Source: Pseudomonadota bacterium (GTDB lineage: Bacteria > Campylobacterota > Campylobacteria > Campylobacterales > Campylobacteraceae). From it: 64,000 nt of DNA. The position numbers were made by a program, and so were the translations under genes. The notes beneath the pieces are model-generated. The model worked only from the letters and a program-made list of their open reading frames with translations. It was not told where the DNA came from and did no database searches. The stretch is from positions 1 to 64,000 of the forward strand of contig PDPI01000022.1 in NCBI GenBank assembly GCA_002746565.1, read 5' to 3'. Positions 60,307 through 64,000 of this stretch are shown in pieces (the first letter of the stretch is position 1; every line of letters begins with the position of its first letter).

Positions 60307-61873
60307 ATTTTTAAATTACCGCCTTGTGATTTTTACAATCGCATTGATTTTTGGGTTTGGGTTTTCCATGCCAACCCTTTTGCAAACAAGTTCAGGATCT
60401 AAGATAACCTTAGGACTTGACTTGCAGGGTGGTTTGCACATGCTCTTAGGCGTGCAAACCGATGAGGCTATAAAATCAAAGATAAAATCCATAGCATCTA
60501 GTGTTAAATTTTATACAGATGATAATGACATCATCATAGAAGATCTAAAAACAACCCCTGGAGGTGTTATTTTTACCCTTTTGGATGATAGCGAAGTTAA
60601 AAATATTGAAAAAATGATCAAAGATATAAAGGGCATAACAAAAAAAGAAGAAAAGCTCCACTACACCTTAACTTTAACCGAGCAAGAAAAGCTTGATACT
60701 ATCGAATACGCCATCAACCAAGCAGTCGAAACCATAAGAAACAGACTTGACCAATTTGGCCTAGCTGAGCCAACCGTTGCAAGGCAGGGCAAAGATAAGA
60801 TTTTAGTTGAAATTCCTGGTATCAAAACTGGAGCCGAAGAGCAAAGGGCTAGGGAGCTTATAGCAAAGGCTGCTCATTTGCAACTTATGAGCGTTGATGA
60901 GAAAAGAAGCGACCAAGTTTACAATATGAGCAATGCAGAGGCCGCGCAATATGGAGATGTTATCTATGTGGATGCTAGGGATGAAAACCAAAAGCACCTT
61001 TTACATGCAATTCCAATACTTGATGGAAGCATGCTTACAGATGCAAAAGTAGGATTTGATCAGCAAAATCAGCCTTTGATTAACTTTTCACTAAATTCCC
61101 AAGGGGCTAAAATATTTGGGGATTTTACTGGCAAAAATGTTGGCAAGCATCTAGCTATCGTTTTGGATAGCAAGGTTTATTCTGCCCCTGTAATACGTGA
61201 GAGAATAGGTGGTGGAAGCGGTCAGATAAGCGGAGGATTTAGCATAGAAGAAGCTAGAGATGTGGCTATTGCTCTAAGAAGTGGAGCCTTGCTTGCACCT
61301 GTGAAATTGCTTGAAAAAAGAAGTGTTGGTCCTTCTTTGGGAGCTGATAGCATAAAGGCTAGCTTGATAGCTTTGATCTTAGGCTTTATCGCTGTTGTAA
61401 TTTTTATGATACTCTACTACGGGCTTGCTGGAATTATAGCAAATATTGCACTAATAGCCAACCTTTTCATCGTTTTAGCCGTTATGGCACTTTTTGGGGC
61501 AACCTTAACCTTGCCAGGAATGGCGGGAATTGTTCTAACCGTTGGTATGGCGGTGGATGCGAATGTTATCATCAATGAACGTATTCGTGAACTTTTGCGC
61601 CAAGAGGCCAGTGTGGCAAAGTCAGTTGAACACGGCTATGCCAATGCTATGAGTGCCATTTTAGATGCAAATATCACAACCCTAATCGCTGCGGTTATAC
61701 TTTATGCCTATGGAACAGGACCTATTAAGGGTTTTGCGGTTACCATGAGCATAGGTATCTTAGCTTCTATGCTAACTGCGATCTTAGGAACCCATGGGAT
61801 TTATGATTGGCTAATGCCACGCATTGAAAGAAGTAAAAAAGTCAAACTTTGGTTTGGGATAAAAAGGGGCTAG
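60299..61873 (+). CDS. secD: Protein translocase subunit SecD
   Basis: A 524-residue RND-type membrane protein. One N-terminal TM, the LGLDLQGGLHMLLGV motif, a large periplasmic domain with VETIRNRLDQFGLAEPTVARQG, and five C-terminal TMs with GMAVDANVIINERIRE. It uses the proton gradient to pull proteins through SecYEG. secF follows after 1 nt. Confidence 0.97.
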   Translation: MGKFLNYRLVIFTIALIFGFGFSMPTLLQTSSGSKITLGLDLQGGLHMLLGVQTDEAIKSKIKSIASSVKFYTDDNDIIIEDLKTTPGGVIFTLLDDSEVKNIEKMIKDIKGITKKEEKLHYTLTLTEQEKLDTIEYAINQAVETIRNRLDQFGLAEPTVARQGKDKILVEIPGIKTGAEEQRARELIAKAAHLQLMSVDEKRSDQVYNMSNAEAAQYGDVIYVDARDENQKHLLHAIPILDGSMLTDAKVGFDQQNQPLINFSLNSQGAKIFGDFTGKNVGKHLAIVLDSKVYSAPVIRERIGGGSGQISGGFSIEEARDVAIALRSGALLAPVKLLEKRSVGPSLGADSIKASLIALILGFIAVVIFMILYYGLAGIIANIALIANLFIVLAVMALFGATLTLPGMAGIVLTVGMAVDANVIINERIRELLRQEASVAKSVEHGYANAMSAILDANITTLIAAVILYAYGTGPIKGFAVTMSIGILASMLTAILGTHGIYDWLMPRIERSKKVKLWFGIKRG

Positions 61874-61874
61874 G

Positions 61875-62846
61875 ATGCAGATATTTTCAAAAGATAAAAC
61901 ATACGATTTTATGAAGCTTAGCCGTTTTTTTGTGGCTATTTCGCTTATTATTATGTTAGTCTCTTACGGACTTTTAGGTTTTAAAGGGATTAATTATGGT
62001 ATAGATTTTTCAGGCGGGACCTTGGTTCAAGTAAAGTATAGCAAAAAAGCGCCTATTCCCCAGATAAGAGAGCAGTTATCAAAGGTAAAGCTTTTCCAAA
62101 ATGCTAGCGTTACCGAGTTTGGTTCAGATGATGAGATAGTTATAAGATTTCCAAGTTCATCAGGTGAACTAGGAAGTGATGTGGGCGATAAGGTAAGAGG
62201 GCAATTAAAAGGCACGGGAGAGTATGAAATTCGCCGTGTTGATATAGTTGGTCCAAAGGTTGGCGGAGAGCTAAGAGAAAAGGGTTTAATGGCGATGATG
62301 ATATCCATAGTTGCTATCTTGCTTTATATCGCCTTTAGGTTTGAGTGGAGATTTGCCATAGCCTCAGTTATAGCCTTGATACACGATATTTCCATAACCA
62401 TAGGCGCTTTGGTGTTTTTTGGTATAGATGTAAATTTAGATATCCTAGCTGCACTTTTAACCTTGCTCGGGTATTCATTAAATGATACCATTATCGTTTT
62501 TGATAGGATTCGTGAGGGTATTAGGGAAAGTAGGATATTTGATTTATTTAAGATCATAAACGAATCAGTTTCAAAGACCTTATCGAGAACTTTTTTAACC
62601 TCACTAACCACATTTTTTGTTGTTTTAACCTTATTTTTATTTGGCGGGGAGATAATCCACGGCTTTGGATTTACCCTTCTCATAGGCGTTGTGGTTGGAA
62701 CTTATAGCTCCATCTTTATAGCGTCTCCTATGTTAAAAATATTAGGTTTTGATGTGAAAAAGTTTAAAGAAAAAGAAGCCGAAAAAGAAAAGATAAGAAT
62801 TCAAAAAGAAAAAATGCGCGCCCAATACGAAAAAGGCGTGGTATAA
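61875..62846 (+). CDS. secF: Protein translocase subunit SecF
   Basis: A 323-residue partner of SecD with six TMs: first TM, INYGIDFSGGTLVQVKY, a periplasmic domain ending in VGPKVGGELREKGL, and a TM domain with GYSLNDTIIVFDRIRE and SLTTFFVVLTLFLFGGE. It ends in a charged KEKEAEKEKIRIQKEK helix. Confidence 0.97.
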   Translation: MQIFSKDKTYDFMKLSRFFVAISLIIMLVSYGLLGFKGINYGIDFSGGTLVQVKYSKKAPIPQIREQLSKVKLFQNASVTEFGSDDEIVIRFPSSSGELGSDVGDKVRGQLKGTGEYEIRRVDIVGPKVGGELREKGLMAMMISIVAILLYIAFRFEWRFAIASVIALIHDISITIGALVFFGIDVNLDILAALLTLLGYSLNDTIIVFDRIREGIRESRIFDLFKIINESVSKTLSRTFLTSLTTFFVVLTLFLFGGEIIHGFGFTLLIGVVVGTYSSIFIASPMLKILGFDVKKFKEKEAEKEKIRIQKEKMRAQYEKGVV

Positions 62847-62856
62847 GGAGTAAAGT

Positions 62857-63195
62857 ATGGATTGGGGAAAAGTTTTTTTTATATTTTTTACCTTGATGAG
62901 TTTAACAACCACGGCTGGGTTTTTGTATGAAGATAATGCCACAGCACTTTTTATAGCTGCTAGTATAAATCTTGTTTCAACCTTGCTGAAAATTGGTGTT
63001 AAAAATGTTTTAGCAGCGGAGCTTTTTGCATCTTCTTTGGTAGCAGACTTGCACCTAATCCCAGCTTTTATAATCCTAGTTTTATATAACAATCTAACTA
63101 TTGCCATAACCCTAGCCATTGGAGCTGTTATAGCAAATGCTTTTTCCATAGGGCTTGTTTTGATAGAGGCGGCAAAAACTAGAGAGGAATTTTAA
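62857..63195 (+). CDS. Small four-TM membrane protein (DUF6394-like)
   Basis: A 112-residue protein with four hydrophobic segments and an [16 protein letters not shown] loop. I recall such proteins between secF and leuS in Campylobacterota as DUF6394; that name is from memory. Function unknown. AAGGAGTAAAGT precedes the ATG, and the stop overlaps the leuS start by one base, implying co-expression with secDF and leuS. Confidence 0.75.
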   Translation: MDWGKVFFIFFTLMSLTTTAGFLYEDNATALFIAASINLVSTLLKIGVKNVLAAELFASSLVADLHLIPAFIILVLYNNLTIAITLAIGAVIANAFSIGLVLIEAAKTREEF

Positions 63196-64000
63196 TGGAC
63201 TATAAGCCAAAAGAGATAGAGAAAAAATGGCAAGATATTTGGCTTAAAACCCGAGCTTTCGAGCCAAGCGATGATAGATCTCTTCCTAAAAAATATATCC
63301 TAAGCATGTTCCCATATCCAAGTGGGCGAATCCACATGGGACATGTTAGAAATTATAGCATAGGCGACTCGATTGCTAGATTTTACAAAAAGCAAGGCTA
63401 CAATGTCTTGCATCCAATAGGCTGGGATAGCTTTGGAATGCCCGCTGAAAATGCTGCCATAAAGCATAAAACTCACCCTAAAAAATGGACCTATGAAAAT
63501 ATCGACTATATGAGGCGTGAGTTAAACACCTTGGGATTTTCCTTCTCAAAAGAAAGGGAATTTGCAACTTCAGATGAGCTTTATACCAAGCATGAGCAAG
63601 GTTTTTTTATCGACATGTACGAAAAAGGGCTTGTTTATAGGAGGGAAAATCTTGTAAATTGGTGCGATGATTGTGATACTGTTTTAGCGAATGAGCAAGT
63701 TGAAGAGGGTTGTTGTTGGCGTTGTGGCAATGAAGTTATTCAAAAGCAGATGCAAGGGTATTATCTAAAGATTACAAAATATGCCGATGAATTGCTAGAC
63801 GATCTAAAAGAGTTAGAGGGCAAATGGCCAAAGCAAGTGCTAACTATGCAAGAGAATTGGATAGGAAAAAGTAATGGTTTGGAGTTTGAGTTTGAACTCG
63901 ATGAGGAAAGCAAGGCTAAGCTTGATGGTATTGAGCGATACAAAGTTTTCACAACTCGCCCTGATACCATTTTTGGGGTTACATATTCAGCCCTAGCACC
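63195..64000 (+). CDS. leuS: Leucyl-tRNA synthetase (5' part; runs off the window)
   Basis: The first 268 codons of a class Ia synthetase, not listed in the ORF track because no stop occurs before the window end. The start [17 protein letters not shown], the HIGH-equivalent HMGH in [14 protein letters not shown] and the zinc/CP region [20 protein letters not shown] (CWRCGNEV following) are clear. The editing domain begins near [16 protein letters not shown] at the window end. Start ATG overlaps the previous stop (TAATG). Confidence 0.97.
   Translation, partial: MDYKPKEIEKKWQDIWLKTRAFEPSDDRSLPKKYILSMFPYPSGRIHMGHVRNYSIGDSIARFYKKQGYNVLHPIGWDSFGMPAENAAIKHKTHPKKWTYENIDYMRRELNTLGFSFSKEREFATSDELYTKHEQGFFIDMYEKGLVYRRENLVNWCDDCDTVLANEQVEEGCCWRCGNEVIQKQMQGYYLKITKYADELLDDLKELEGKWPKQVLTMQENWIGKSNGLEFEFELDEESKAKLDGIERYKVFTTRPDTIFGVTYSALA

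Overview
The window reads as a chromosome segment of a Campylobacter-type epsilonproteobacterium (Campylobacterota). The DNA is AT-rich, genes are tightly packed with many 1-8 nt overlaps, TTG/GTG starts are frequent, and several gene blocks match orders I remember from Campylobacter jejuni: glnA-cheZ-U32 peptidase-purE-grx-glyQ-NIF3-zinc ribbon-waaA-pseudouridine synthase; ffh-rpsP-khpA-rimM-trmD-rplS; pyrB-pepF-hypothetical-uvrD-truB-ispE-smpB-thioredoxin-clpS-clpA-aat; and metK, lnt, yajC-secD-secF, leuS. The species is not identified. The synteny statements are from memory and were not searched.

Layout: 1-8.3 kb has a PfpI-type protein, a DUF475 membrane protein, ftsW-murG, a tRNA-Arg(GCG) on the minus strand, and the SRP/ribosome/tRNA-modification operon. 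8.5-13.6 kb has an acetolactate-synthase-like enzyme paired with an aldehyde dehydrogenase, a solitary Phd/StbD-like antitoxin, arginase and a glycine-zipper lipoprotein, then sstT. 14.8-19.5 kb is a very AT-rich accessory island: remnant of an XRE-type regulator, a two-gene cassette (small possible EVE/PUA-like protein plus a UvrD-like helicase with a novel N-terminal region), a decayed BspA/DUF285 repeat gene, and an intact mazEF pair with a clear promoter/operator. 19.5-30.2 kb returns to core genes. 30.2-44 kb is a mixed region: AAA ATPase, metallopeptidase, hemH, NhaC-type antiporter, asparaginase, SDR, methyltransferase, a frameshifted von Willebrand A/repeat protein, a radical SAM/nucleosidase/penicillin-binding-protein operon, and a cytochrome c lipoprotein with LEA-like repeats. 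44-64 kb is the pyrB to leuS core block interrupted by a LysR gene and two lipoproteins after metK.

Most interesting observations: the two-gene helicase cassette as a candidate undescribed defence system; paired TTACATGTAA palindromes forming intergenic hairpins; a dispersed roughly 90-110 bp intergenic repeat; a CheZ-like protein whose expected catalytic Asp is Asn, together with absence of csrA from its usual truB-ispE position (both would fit relaxed selection on chemotaxis/flagella); and a one-base frameshift splitting a vWA protein from four C-terminal repeats.
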